From: Methylobacterium sp.
GTDB lineage: Bacteria > Pseudomonadota > Alphaproteobacteria > Rhizobiales > Beijerinckiaceae
NCBI GenBank assembly: GCA_013823325.1
Contig: PNLY01000039.1
Location: 1-45,958 of the forward strand
Reading direction: 5' to 3'
Length of the DNA stretch: 45,958 bases
Below, piece after piece: positions 16,937 to 25,667 of the stretch (the stretch's first letter is position 1; each line of letters begins with the position of its first letter). The notes below the pieces were generated by a model that was not told the DNA's origin, ran no database searches, and saw only the letters and a list, made by a program, of their open reading frames with translations. The position numbers and the translations under genes were made by a program.

Positions 16937-18544
16937 TCACGACACTCTGTCGAAGCTGTCGGTGCGGGCGAGGTCCCAGTTGCGGCGATAGAACGCATGC
17001 TCGCAGAGCCCGGTCAGCAATTCGCCCGGCTGCAGGAAGACGTGCAGGTCGGAGAACAGGCGGATCTCGGTGGCGCTGACGCGGCGCACGAGGTGGTGCG
17101 GGCCGAGCTGCTCGGGATGAGTCAGGCCGGCCGCTGCCAGCATGTCGGCCAGTGCGTGCAGCGTGTTGGCGTGGAAGCGGTGGACGCGCTGCGCCTTGTC
17201 CGGCACGACCAGCGCCCGCTGGCGCACGGCATCCTGCGTCGCGACGCCGGTCGGGCAGCGATTGGTGTTGCAGGAGAGCGACTGGACGCAGCCAAGCGCG
17301 AACATGAAGCCGCGCGCGGCATTGGCCCAGTCGGCGCCGATTGCGAGCACGCTGGCGATGTCGAAGGCGCTGACGATGCGCCCGGCGACGCCGATCTTGA
17401 TCTTGTCGCGCAAGCCCGCGCCGACCAGCACATTGTGGACGAAGAGCAGGCCCTCGCGCATCGGCAGGCCGATATGGTCGCTGAACTCCACCGGAGCGGC
17501 GCCGGTGCCGCCCTCGGCGCCGTCGACGACGATGAAGTCGGGCACGACGCCGCTCTCCAGCATCGCCTTGACCATGCCCATGAACTCCCAGGGATGGCCG
17601 AGGCAGAGCTTGAAGCCCACCGGCTTTCCGCCCGAAAGCTCGCGCAGCTGCGCGATGAAGGCCATCATCTCCAGCGGCGTCGAGAAGGCGCTGTGGCTCG
17701 GCGGCGAGACGCAGTCGCGCCCGACCGGCACCCCGCGGGTCGCGGATATCTCCGGCGTCACCTTGGGCCCCGGCAGGATGCCGCCATGGCCGGGCTTGGC
17801 GCCCTGGCTCAGCTTGATCTCGATCATCTTGACCTGGGGATCGACTGCTTGCCTCGCGAAACGTTCGGGGTCGAAACGACCCACCTCGTCGCGGCAGCCG
17901 AAATAGCCGCTGCCGAGCTCCCAGACGATGTCGCCGCCGCCCTCGCGGTGATAGGGGCTGATGCTGCCCTCGCCGGTGTCGTGGCTGAAGCGGCCGAGGC
18001 GGGCGCCGGTGTTGAGCGCCCGGATCGCATTGGCGGAGAGCGAGCCGAAGCTCATTGCCGAAATGTTGAAGACCGAAGCCGAATAGGGCTGCCGGCACTG
18101 GCCGTTACCGATGGTGATGCGGAAGCTCTCGGGATCCGAGACCGGTGCCGGCCGGGTCGAATGGCCGATGAATTCGTAGCCGTCTCTGTAGACGTCGAGC
18201 AGCGTGCCGAAGGGATGGTCGCCGGCGAGGTTCTTGGCGCGGCGATAGACCAGCGAGCGCTGCGAGCGCGAGAATGGCGCCGCCTCCTCGTCCGCCTCGA
18301 ACAGGTACTGGCGCAGCTCTGGCCGGACCAATTCTGCGAACCAGCGGATATGGCCGATCACCGGATAATTGCGCTGGATGGCGTGCTCGGTCTGGGCGAG
18401 ATCCCAGAGACCGAGCAGCGCCAGCAGCAACGCCAGCAGGCCGGGCAGCCAGAGCCAGGGATGGCTGAAGGCCAGCGGGATCGTGACGAGCGCGACCAGG
18501 ATGCAGAGGGTGAGGGTGGTGAAGCGGCTCAGTCGCAACGTCAT
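16937..18544 (-). CDS. FMN-binding glutamate-synthase-family protein, membrane-anchored
   Basis: 535 residues from ATG 18544; the frame is open to 18676 but the conserved part begins here. Two hydrophobic helices (LTLCILVALVTIPLAFSHPW and LWLPGLLALLLALLGLW) open the protein. The FMN/2-oxoglutarate barrel of GltB follows, with FNISAMSFGSLSANAIRALN, KPGHGGILPGPKV and DFIVVDGAEGGTGAAPVEF. The three-Cys iron-sulphur site is seen in LGCVQSLSCNTNRCPTGVAT. The glutamine amidotransferase domain of true glutamate synthase is absent, as usual for this stand-alone family, whose exact reaction is not settled. It is separated by 100 bases from the GH39 gene and could be the last gene of that transcript or stand alone. 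Confidence 0.92.
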   Translation of the reverse strand: MTLRLSRFTTLTLCILVALVTIPLAFSHPWLWLPGLLALLLALLGLWDLAQTEHAIQRNYPVIGHIRWFAELVRPELRQYLFEADEEAAPFSRSQRSLVYRRAKNLAGDHPFGTLLDVYRDGYEFIGHSTRPAPVSDPESFRITIGNGQCRQPYSASVFNISAMSFGSLSANAIRALNTGARLGRFSHDTGEGSISPYHREGGGDIVWELGSGYFGCRDEVGRFDPERFARQAVDPQVKMIEIKLSQGAKPGHGGILPGPKVTPEISATRGVPVGRDCVSPPSHSAFSTPLEMMAFIAQLRELSGGKPVGFKLCLGHPWEFMGMVKAMLESGVVPDFIVVDGAEGGTGAAPVEFSDHIGLPMREGLLFVHNVLVGAGLRDKIKIGVAGRIVSAFDIASVLAIGADWANAARGFMFALGCVQSLSCNTNRCPTGVATQDAVRQRALVVPDKAQRVHRFHANTLHALADMLAAAGLTHPEQLGPHHLVRRVSATEIRLFSDLHVFLQPGELLTGLCEHAFYRRNWDLARTDSFDRVS

Positions 18545-18644
18545 GTCCAAGGCCCGTCCGAACGAGGAGGCTGACAGCCTCCAGCTTCGAGCCAGTGTAA
18601 AGACGCCTGCGCCGACGGCCAGCCCCTTCCAACCCCCTTGCCTC

Positions 18645-20483
18645 TCAGTCGGCGCGCACGCTGCCGCTCTCGGCACTGACGCGGCCGAACAGGTCGCGGG
18701 CGCGGATGCGGTAGAAGCCAGCCCCGACGCTGCTATCGAGATAGACGCTGGAGAGTAGGCCGACCGGGTTGATCACCTGCCAGGGGCCGCTCTCGCCGGC
18801 GCTCCAGAGCACGTCGAAGAGCTGGACGCCCTCATAGGGCGCCGGCTCCCAGAACAGCACGCGGTTCTCGCCGTTGAGGCCGCCGAAGCGGCTGATCCTG
18901 GGAGTGGAGGGCGCGGCGGGCGCGGCATCATCACGACGGACCAGCGCGACCAGCGCCACAGAAGGCAGCGGCATGTCGAGCTTCAGCTCGTGCTCGGCTT
19001 TGGCGCCCCCGATCTGGAAATGCTCGATGCTCAGGGCCGGTTCCTGCGCCATCCGCATCGCTGCGAGCTCGGCTGCGTTCGGCAGATCGGGCGCCCCGAG
19101 GTCTTCCCAGACGGTGAAGGGGTCGCCCTTGCCATGGGCGATGCGGAAGCTGGCGAGCGCATAGGCGCCGGGCTGCAGTCCGGAAAAATCGAGCGCGACC
19201 GTGCTCTCGCCCGACTGCCAGATGCGGTCGACGCTGTTGTAGAGCAGGACGCTGGCGCCGGAGGGCTTCTCGCCGCGTCCAAGCGCTGTCGCGATCGCGC
19301 CGAGGCCTACGCGGTCGGGATCGAGGCCCTGGCCGCCCAGGTCGAAACGGCGCTCGCTGAGCAGGCCGAGCAGCTCCATGAGGCTGAGCGCCGGCTTCTT
19401 GACGAGGTCGAACGGCTCCGGCTCGGCGCGGCGGGCCTCGAGCGCGGCGATGTCGGTCTTGTGCTCGGCCTGGGCGGCGCGGACCGGGCGCTTGCCGAAA
19501 TAGGTCAGGTGCGTGCGGTGGCCCCAATGGCCGACGAAGCCGTTGTCGTTGCTGAGCACCTCGTAGTCGACGCCTTCGCCGTCGATCATCAGGCGCTGGT
19601 GCTGGTCGACGATCTTGGCGGCGAGCCCGGCGAAATAAGGCATGCCATGCCAGGTATGGTAGAGATGCCAGCCGATCTGCGGGTCGCATTCGTCGTTGAC
19701 GAAAGGCAGGCCGGCGAAGCGCGGATGATGCTCGCGGATATAATCGACCGCCATCATCTCGTGCCGGATGATCGACAGGCTGTTCGGCGTCAGATCCTCG
19801 GCGTGCTTCTTGGCGCCCTTCTCGTGCACCGAGATGAAATCCAGCCGCACGCCGGTCTCGCCGGTGAACAGGTTGGTGCCGGTGTCGCAATGGGCGAGGA
19901 AGCTTTTGAAGATCGGCGGGATGCGCCGGGCGACGCCGGGGCCGCCAAACTTGAGCTGGGGATCGACAGCCTTAAGGGCCTCCGAGCAGGCATCGTAATA
20001 GTTGTTGAATCCGGTCTCGCCGCCGAGCTTCCACCAGATGTCCGGCTCGTTCCAGGTCTCGAAATACCAGGCCCGCAGTTCGTCGGCGCCGTAGCGGGCC
20101 TGATAGCGCTGCGCCATCTCGCTCATGAAGTCACGCCAGTGATGCGCCTGGCCGACGTCGTTGAAATCGCTGTAGATATAGGAGGGATTGCCCATCAGCT
20201 CGAAGAAGGGCCGGATGCGGTGCTCCAGCATCACGTCGATCGCCGCATCGAGCCGCGACCAATCGTATTGGCCGAAGCTTGAGGCGGTGACGAGGTCGAG
20301 CATGTAGTGCACGCGCATGTACTCGATGCCGCGATTGGGCACGCCGCCGACATAGGCCAGCGTCTGTCGCATCTCCGGCTCCAGCAGCAGTTCGGCCGGC
20401 GAAAAACCGGTGCTGCGCCAGAAGCGCCGGAGCGGCATGGTCGGCGCGGAAAGGTCGATGCGGATGCGGGTCGTGTCGGACAT
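18645..20483 (-). CDS. GH39 glycoside hydrolase, alpha-L-iduronidase-like
   Basis: 612 residues, ATG 20483 behind AAGGA. It has no signal peptide, so it should act in the cytoplasm on imported sugars. The acid/base Glu is probably E146 in YFETWNEPDIWW and the nucleophile E265 in PFVNDECDPQIGWHLYHTW. The latter matches the N-D-E-A-D-P-L-V-G-W block of alpha-L-iduronidase better than that of beta-xylosidases. A catalytic barrel covers about residues 20-340, and beta-sandwich and Fn3-like parts follow, ending with GFYRIRARDLFGRVSAESG. It is the most distal gene of the LacI-linked transport operon, 44 bases after the IolB-like gene. Substrate is likely an oligosaccharide with a uronic acid or xylose at the cleaved end; this is inference. 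Confidence 0.88.
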   Translation of the reverse strand: MSDTTRIRIDLSAPTMPLRRFWRSTGFSPAELLLEPEMRQTLAYVGGVPNRGIEYMRVHYMLDLVTASSFGQYDWSRLDAAIDVMLEHRIRPFFELMGNPSYIYSDFNDVGQAHHWRDFMSEMAQRYQARYGADELRAWYFETWNEPDIWWKLGGETGFNNYYDACSEALKAVDPQLKFGGPGVARRIPPIFKSFLAHCDTGTNLFTGETGVRLDFISVHEKGAKKHAEDLTPNSLSIIRHEMMAVDYIREHHPRFAGLPFVNDECDPQIGWHLYHTWHGMPYFAGLAAKIVDQHQRLMIDGEGVDYEVLSNDNGFVGHWGHRTHLTYFGKRPVRAAQAEHKTDIAALEARRAEPEPFDLVKKPALSLMELLGLLSERRFDLGGQGLDPDRVGLGAIATALGRGEKPSGASVLLYNSVDRIWQSGESTVALDFSGLQPGAYALASFRIAHGKGDPFTVWEDLGAPDLPNAAELAAMRMAQEPALSIEHFQIGGAKAEHELKLDMPLPSVALVALVRRDDAAPAAPSTPRISRFGGLNGENRVLFWEPAPYEGVQLFDVLWSAGESGPWQVINPVGLLSSVYLDSSVGAGFYRIRARDLFGRVSAESGSVRAD

Positions 20484-20527
20484 GACGGGTCCTTCGCTGA
20501 ACAGGAAATTGCCGGCTAAGTTTCTGG

Positions 20528-21361
20528 CTATTTGAACTTGTCGCGCATCGACTGGATGCCGGGGATCGCCGCCATCAGATGGGCGTGGCGCTCGTCGAAG
20601 TGCTGGACCAGGCCGCGCTGCGTCTTCCCGACCAGGATGGTGAAGATGTAAGCGCGGTGGCCGGGCGACGTGACGGTCGGGTGATAGCCGCGATCGACAA
20701 GCACGGTGTCGCCGTCCTGCACCATGAAGCAGTCGGACTTGCCGTCGGCATAGATGATCTGGGCGCCGAAGCCGCTGCCGGGCTGGTAGCGGTAATGGTA
20801 GAGCTCGTCATGGGCGGTTTCGCCGGCGCGATCGGTGTCGTGCTTGTGCGGGGGATAGCCGGACCAGCAGCCGGGATCGGCATAGAGCTCGCTGACCAGG
20901 AGGTTACCGGCGCGGCCCTGGCCGTTCTGGCCGAGGATATGGAAGATGCGGCGGCGGCTATGGGTGTCGGGCGAGCCGACATCGACCATCGCGACCTCCT
21001 GCGGCGTGATCCGGAAGGGCTTGAAGCCCGCTTCGTCGCAGAGCCCGCCGGCGACGGCGATCTCGGTGGGGCGGGTCGCGTTCTCCAGCCGGACCTTGGC
21101 CCCCGGCGGGGCGTAGACCGAATCCGCCTCGCCGGACCAGATGTCGGCCCGCTTGCCGACCGCGGCGAAGCGCTCGCCGTCGACGATGATGTCGGCGGTG
21201 CCGGAGAGCACGACGAGGACGCTCTCATGGGCGGGTAGCGCTTGCTCCAGGCCTTCGTCGGGTTGCAAGCGCAGCAGGTTGAAATGGACATGCGGCAGGC
21301 CGGGATCGTCATGGACGATGGCGCGGTTGGCGTTGTCGCGGGCGCGGATGTGCTTAGGCAT
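20528..21361 (-). CDS. iolB: 5-deoxy-glucuronate isomerase family protein (IolB-like)
   Basis: 277 residues from ATG 21361; the frame is open further upstream only as a shadow of the ATPase gene. The bicupin fold has the metal site H-x-H in GYPPHKHDTDRA, then DELYHYRYQPGSGFG and VLVDRGYHPTVTSPGHRAYI, as in IolB. In inositol breakdown IolB isomerises 5-deoxy-D-glucuronate to 2-deoxy-5-keto-D-gluconate. No other inositol genes lie here. Instead it overlaps the transporter ATPase gene by eight bases and precedes a GH39 hydrolase, so it may isomerise a uronate or deoxy-uronate released from the imported glycan. The symbol marks homology, not proven function. Confidence 0.88.
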   Translation of the reverse strand: MPKHIRARDNANRAIVHDDPGLPHVHFNLLRLQPDEGLEQALPAHESVLVVLSGTADIIVDGERFAAVGKRADIWSGEADSVYAPPGAKVRLENATRPTEIAVAGGLCDEAGFKPFRITPQEVAMVDVGSPDTHSRRRIFHILGQNGQGRAGNLLVSELYADPGCWSGYPPHKHDTDRAGETAHDELYHYRYQPGSGFGAQIIYADGKSDCFMVQDGDTVLVDRGYHPTVTSPGHRAYIFTILVGKTQRGLVQHFDERHAHLMAAIPGIQSMRDKFK

Positions 21362-22415
21362 TGGCGTGTCCGGTCTGGATGGTCTCGACGCCCTTGAGCG
21401 CGAGCGCCTCGGCGTGGTGGCAGGCGACGCTGCGGCCGCCGAGATCGCGCAGGGGCGGCGGCGTGGTGCGGCAGGCCTCGGTGGCGAAGCGACAGCGCGG
21501 ATGGAAGGCGCAGCCGGGTGGGCGATTGGCGGGGTCGGCGACCTCGCCCGGCAGGCGGATGCGGCGGTTCTGCCGGCGCTGGGCGGGATCGGGGATCGGC
21601 AGGGCCGAGAGCAGCGCTTCGGTATAGGGATGCAGCGGCCGGGCGAAGAGCGCCTCGGAGGTCGCGATCTCGACGACCTGGCCGACATACATCACCACGA
21701 CGCGGTCGCAGATGTATTCGATCACGCTGAGATCATGGCTGACGAACAGATAGGTCAGCCCGAACTCCTCCTGCAGGTCGCGCAGCAGATTGAGCGTCTG
21801 CGCCCGGACGCTGACATCGAGCGCCGAGACGGCCTCGTCGAGCACGACGAGGCGCGGATGGGTGGCGAGCGCCCGGGCGATGCCGACGCGCTGGCGCTCG
21901 CCGCCGGAGAAGGCATGCGGATAGCGCCGGGCGTATTCGGGCCGGAGGCCCACCTTGGCGAGGAGGTCGCGGACCTTGGCCTCGATCTCAGCCGGAGGCA
22001 CCAGCTTGTTGACCTTCAGCACCTCGCCGACGATGTCGCGGACCTGCAGGCGCGGATTGAGCGAGGATTGCGGGTCCTGGAAGACGATGCGCAGATCAGT
22101 GCAATAGGCGAGGCGCTCATCCTCCGAAAGCCTGTCGAGATCGACGCTGCCGCCATCCTTGCGGCGATAGCGCATCGTGCCGGCGGTCGGCCGGTGGATG
22201 CCGAGCAAGAGGCGCGTCACGGTCGACTTGCCGCAGCCGGATTCGCCGACGAGTCCAAGCGTCTCGCCCTGCCGAATTTCGAAGGAGACGTCCTCGACGG
22301 CGCGGACCGGGTTGGCGGCCTTGCGCTGGAACAGGCTGCGCCGTGGCGGGAAGAGCTTGGTCAGCCCGCGCACATCGAGCAGGACGTCAGGGGGCAGGGC
22401 CGGGATCTCAGCCAT
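21354..22415 (-). CDS. Oligopeptide/oligosaccharide ABC transporter ATP-binding protein (DppF/OppF-like)
   Basis: 353 residues from ATG 22415 behind GGAGGT with seven-base spacing; the longer open frame to 22553 has no signal. Walker A is GESGCGKST, the signature FSGGERQRVGIARAL, Walker B RLVVLDEAVSALDV, and the H-loop VSHDLSVI. The C-terminal PPGCAFHPRCRFATEAC cysteines are typical of the oligopeptide class (oligo_HPY domain). The Walker B reads DEAVSALD rather than DEPTSALD, a known variation. It overlaps the second ATPase gene and iolB by eight bases each, so the set is translationally coupled. Confidence 0.95.
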   Translation of the reverse strand: MAEIPALPPDVLLDVRGLTKLFPPRRSLFQRKAANPVRAVEDVSFEIRQGETLGLVGESGCGKSTVTRLLLGIHRPTAGTMRYRRKDGGSVDLDRLSEDERLAYCTDLRIVFQDPQSSLNPRLQVRDIVGEVLKVNKLVPPAEIEAKVRDLLAKVGLRPEYARRYPHAFSGGERQRVGIARALATHPRLVVLDEAVSALDVSVRAQTLNLLRDLQEEFGLTYLFVSHDLSVIEYICDRVVVMYVGQVVEIATSEALFARPLHPYTEALLSALPIPDPAQRRQNRRIRLPGEVADPANRPPGCAFHPRCRFATEACRTTPPPLRDLGGRSVACHHAEALALKGVETIQTGHANA

Positions 22416-23466
22416 GGGCGGCACCTCCGAGCGCGGCCGGCTCGCGGGCGAGGATGCAGCGCACGCCGCGGCGCGGGCCGATCGTGATCGTGCCGGGATC
22501 GATGGTGTCGCAGACGCCCTTGATGGCGGCCTCGCAGCGCGGATGGAAATCACAGCCCTGCGGCCGCTCGAAAGGCGAGGGCACCATGCCGCGGATGGCG
22601 GCGAGCCTGGAGCCGCGCCCGGAACCGAGGCGCGGCACGGATTTCAGCAATGCGCGGGTATAGGGATGACGCGGGTCGGCGAAGATCTCGTCGACCGTGC
22701 CGCGCTCGACGATCCTGCCGAGATACATAACCGCGACATCGTCGGCGATCTCGGCGACGACGCCGAGATCGTGGGTGATGAACAGGATCGAGAGCCCGTC
22801 CTCGCGCTGCAATTCCTGCAAGAGGTCGATGATGTTGGCCTGGGTGGTGACGTCGAGCGCCGTGGTCGGTTCGTCGGCGATCAGTAGGCGCGGCCGGCAG
22901 GACAGAGCGAGCGCGATGCAGACGCGCTGGCGCATGCCGCCCGAGAATTCGAACGGATAGTTGTTCAATCGCTCGGCCGGCCGGGGGATGCCGACGCGGC
23001 CGAGCATCTCGACGGCGCGAGCCTGCGCCGCCTTCTTCGACAGGTTGAGATGCCGGCGGATCACCGGGACGAGCTGCTGGCCGATGGTGTGCACCGGCGA
23101 GAGCGCCGCCATCGGCTCCTGCGAGATCAGCGAGATCTCCTTGCCGCGCAGGGAGCGGATCTGGCGGCCGCGCGGGTCGAGCCTGGTGACGTCGACCGCC
23201 TGCCCGTCGCGGCCGGCATAGAGGATGCTGCCGGCGGCGATACGCCCGCTCGGCGGCAAAAGGTTCATCAGTGCCCGGCCGGTGACGCTCTTGCCCGAGC
23301 CGGATTCACCGACAATGCAGAGCGTGCGCCCGCGCGGCACGTCGAAGGTGACGCCGTCGACAGCGCGCACCAGCCCGTCATCGGTGCCGATCTGGACCTT
23401 GAGGTCGCTGACGGCGACGAGCGGCGAGGGCGCCGCCGCCCCGCGCATGGGCGTTGGCTCAGGCAT
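22408..23466 (-). CDS. Oligopeptide/oligosaccharide ABC transporter ATP-binding protein (DppD/OppD-like)
   Basis: 352 residues from ATG 23466, whose codon overlaps the permease end by eight bases; ATG 23481 is an alternative five codons upstream. Walker A is GESGSGKSV, the signature [15 protein letters not shown], Walker [15 protein letters not shown] and the H-loop [15 protein letters not shown]. The C-terminal [13 protein letters not shown] iron-sulphur-type cysteine motif of the family is present. It pairs with the DppF-like ATPase to form the asymmetric ATPase heterodimer under the two permeases. Confidence 0.95.
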   Translation of the reverse strand: MPEPTPMRGAAAPSPLVAVSDLKVQIGTDDGLVRAVDGVTFDVPRGRTLCIVGESGSGKSVTGRALMNLLPPSGRIAAGSILYAGRDGQAVDVTRLDPRGRQIRSLRGKEISLISQEPMAALSPVHTIGQQLVPVIRRHLNLSKKAAQARAVEMLGRVGIPRPAERLNNYPFEFSGGMRQRVCIALALSCRPRLLIADEPTTALDVTTQANIIDLLQELQREDGLSILFITHDLGVVAEIADDVAVMYLGRIVERGTVDEIFADPRHPYTRALLKSVPRLGSGRGSRLAAIRGMVPSPFERPQGCDFHPRCEAAIKGVCDTIDPGTITIGPRRGVRCILAREPAALGGAAHG

Positions 23467-24598
23467 AGGGATCGGCCGCATCGCGAATTCCGTCGCCGAG
23501 GAAGTTGAGGGCGAGCACGGCGACGACCACTGCGACGCCGGGGGCGAGCAGCCAGGGCGCCGTGGTCAGCGCCAGGATGCTCTGCGCGTCCTTGAGCAGC
23601 ACGCCCCAGCTCACCACCGGCTCCTTCAGGCCGATGCCGAGGAAGGAGAGGGCGGTTTCGGCCAGGATCATGCTCGGGATCGCCAGCGTCACCGAGGCGA
23701 CGATGTGGCTGGTGAAGGAGGGCACCATGTGCCGCCAGATCACGCGCTGGCGCGAGCAGCCGTCGAGCCGCGCCGCCAGCACGAAATCTTCGGTCCGCAG
23801 CGAGAGGAAGCGGCCACGCACGACGCGTGCCAGATCGGTCCAGCCGATCAGCGAGAGGATGATGGTGATCCAGAGATAGACCAGGAGGGGGTCGAGATTG
23901 GCCGGCACCGCGGCGGCGAGCCCCATCCAGAGCGGGATGGTCGGGATCGATTTCAGGAAGTCGATGCAGCGCTGCACGACCTCGTCGATCCAGCCGCCGT
24001 AATAGCCGGAGATGCCGCCCAGCAGCAGGCCGAGGAACAGGCTGACTGCGACCCCGACCAGGCCGATCGACATCGAGATGCGGGCGCCGTGGATGGTGCG
24101 CGAGAGCACGTCGCGGCCGAGCCGGTCGGCGCCCCAGAGATACATCGGCTGGGCCGGGTCGGCCGGGCCGATCAGGTGCCGGTCCCAGGGGATCAGCCCG
24201 AGAAGCTTGTATGGCTCGCCCTTGGCGAAGAAGACGACGGGATGGACCGATTTCTCGTCGACGACGAAGGTCCGCTTCAGCGCCACGGGATCGAAACTCA
24301 TCCGGTAACCGTTGACGTACATGAAATGCGTCTCACCGGCGGCGTCGGTGCCGAAGAATCTCAGCGTCTGCGGCGGGCCATAGGTGAAGCGGGCATTGTA
24401 GCTGTCGGGCGAGAAGGGCGCGACGAACTCGGCCAGCAGCGCGACGAGATAGATGCCGAGCACGACGAAGAGGCTGGCATAGGCCAGCCTGTGCCGGCGA
24501 AAGCGGCGGAAGATCAGCGTCCACTGGCCCGCCTCGGCGAAGTGGCGAGCCGCCGGGGCGACAGTCTCGGGAGCGGTGGGGGCGGCGACGTCGCTCAT
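23459..24598 (-). CDS. ABC transporter permease (DppC/OppC-like, with large periplasmic insert)
   Basis: 379 residues, longer than the usual ~300 of DppC. The extra length is a periplasmic insert of about 90 residues after the first helix (roughly residues 65-155, including GTDAAGETHFMYVNGYRMSF). The rest is standard: LWGADRLGRDVLSRTIHGAR, then membrane helices and the coupling loop AARLDGCSRQRVIWRHMVPS. Similar inserts occur in permeases tied to oligosaccharide uptake, which fits the linked GH39 gene. It starts seven bases after the DppB-like gene's stop. Confidence 0.94.
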   Translation of the reverse strand: MSDVAAPTAPETVAPAARHFAEAGQWTLIFRRFRRHRLAYASLFVVLGIYLVALLAEFVAPFSPDSYNARFTYGPPQTLRFFGTDAAGETHFMYVNGYRMSFDPVALKRTFVVDEKSVHPVVFFAKGEPYKLLGLIPWDRHLIGPADPAQPMYLWGADRLGRDVLSRTIHGARISMSIGLVGVAVSLFLGLLLGGISGYYGGWIDEVVQRCIDFLKSIPTIPLWMGLAAAVPANLDPLLVYLWITIILSLIGWTDLARVVRGRFLSLRTEDFVLAARLDGCSRQRVIWRHMVPSFTSHIVASVTLAIPSMILAETALSFLGIGLKEPVVSWGVLLKDAQSILALTTAPWLLAPGVAVVVAVLALNFLGDGIRDAADPYA

Positions 24599-24605
24599 CC
24601 CGGCC

Positions 24606-25592
24606 TCAGGCGTAGCGCACGCGCGGATCGAGCCACGCGAGCAGGAGGTCGGAGATGAGCGTGCCGATCACGGTCAGCACGCTCAGCATCAGGATGAAGC
24701 TCCCGGCGAGGTACATGTCCTGCGCCAGCAAAGCCGAGAGCAGCAGCGGCCCGGCGGTCGGCAGGCTCATCACCACCGAGGTGACGATCGCGCCGGAGAC
24801 GAGGTTCGGCAGCACCCAGCCGATGGTCGAGATGAACGGGTTGAGCGCGACGCGGACCGGGTATTTGAACAGGAGCTCGGCCTCGCCGAGCCCGTTGGCG
24901 CGGGCGGTCTGGACATAGGGCTTGTAGAGCTCGTCGATCAGGTTGGCGCGCATGACACGGATCAGCGCCGCCGTGCCGTGGGTCGCCAGCACGAAAACCG
25001 GCAGCCACAGATGCATGGCGAGGTCGCCGACCCTAGCGAGACTCCAGGGCGCGTTGACGTAGTCAGGCGAGAACAGGCCGCTGACGTTCATGCCGAAATA
25101 GCGCGAGAACACGTACATCAGCGCCAGGGCCAGCAGGAAGCTCGGTATGGCCAGGCCGAGGAAGCCGAGGAAGGTCACGACATAGTCGAGCCAGGAATAG
25201 CGCCGGACCGCGCTGTAGATGCCGATCGGCAAGGCGACGAGCCAGGTGACGACGAGCGTGACGCCGGAGAGCAGGACCGTGAGGCCGAAGCGATCCCACA
25301 TCAGCTCGGAGACCGGCTTGTTCCACTCGAAGGATTCGCCGAAATCGCCGCGGAAGAGGATACCGGAGATCCAGAGCCAGTACTGGACGTACCAGGGCTG
25401 ATCGAGTCCGTAGCGCAGCTTCAGCGCGGTCAGCGAGTCATTGTCGAGCGAGCCGCCCTGCTCGGCGAACTTGGCGCTGAACGAGGTCAGGAAGTCGCCT
25501 GGCGGCAGCTGGATCACCAGGAAGGCGACGACCGACACCGCCGCCAGCGTTCCGAGCGTATAGACGAGCCGTCTCAGCATGTAGCGGAGCAT
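24606..25592 (-). CDS. ABC transporter permease (DppB/OppB-like)
   Basis: 328 residues from ATG 25592, with GGAGG six bases upstream; the open frame to 25658 has a non-conserved Pro/Arg-rich start. It opens with MLRYMLRRLVYTLGTLAAVS and the first helix, then a periplasmic part, then five helices with the conserved LVTWLVALPIGIYSAVRRYS and the coupling loop QTARANGLGEAELLFKYPVR. It forms the translocation pore with the DppC-like protein. Confidence 0.94.
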   Translation of the reverse strand: MLRYMLRRLVYTLGTLAAVSVVAFLVIQLPPGDFLTSFSAKFAEQGGSLDNDSLTALKLRYGLDQPWYVQYWLWISGILFRGDFGESFEWNKPVSELMWDRFGLTVLLSGVTLVVTWLVALPIGIYSAVRRYSWLDYVVTFLGFLGLAIPSFLLALALMYVFSRYFGMNVSGLFSPDYVNAPWSLARVGDLAMHLWLPVFVLATHGTAALIRVMRANLIDELYKPYVQTARANGLGEAELLFKYPVRVALNPFISTIGWVLPNLVSGAIVTSVVMSLPTAGPLLLSALLAQDMYLAGSFILMLSVLTVIGTLISDLLLAWLDPRVRYA

Positions 25593-25667
25593 CACAGGCC
25601 TCCGATGCGTCGGGCGGGGCGGGGAGCCCGGGGCTAATGGCCGCGGGTCCCGGTTCAATGACCGCAG

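Noticed and set aside
21362..21688. Upstream extension of the iolB frame
   Set aside because: Pro/Arg/Ser-rich shadow of the ATPase gene; the family start is at 21361.
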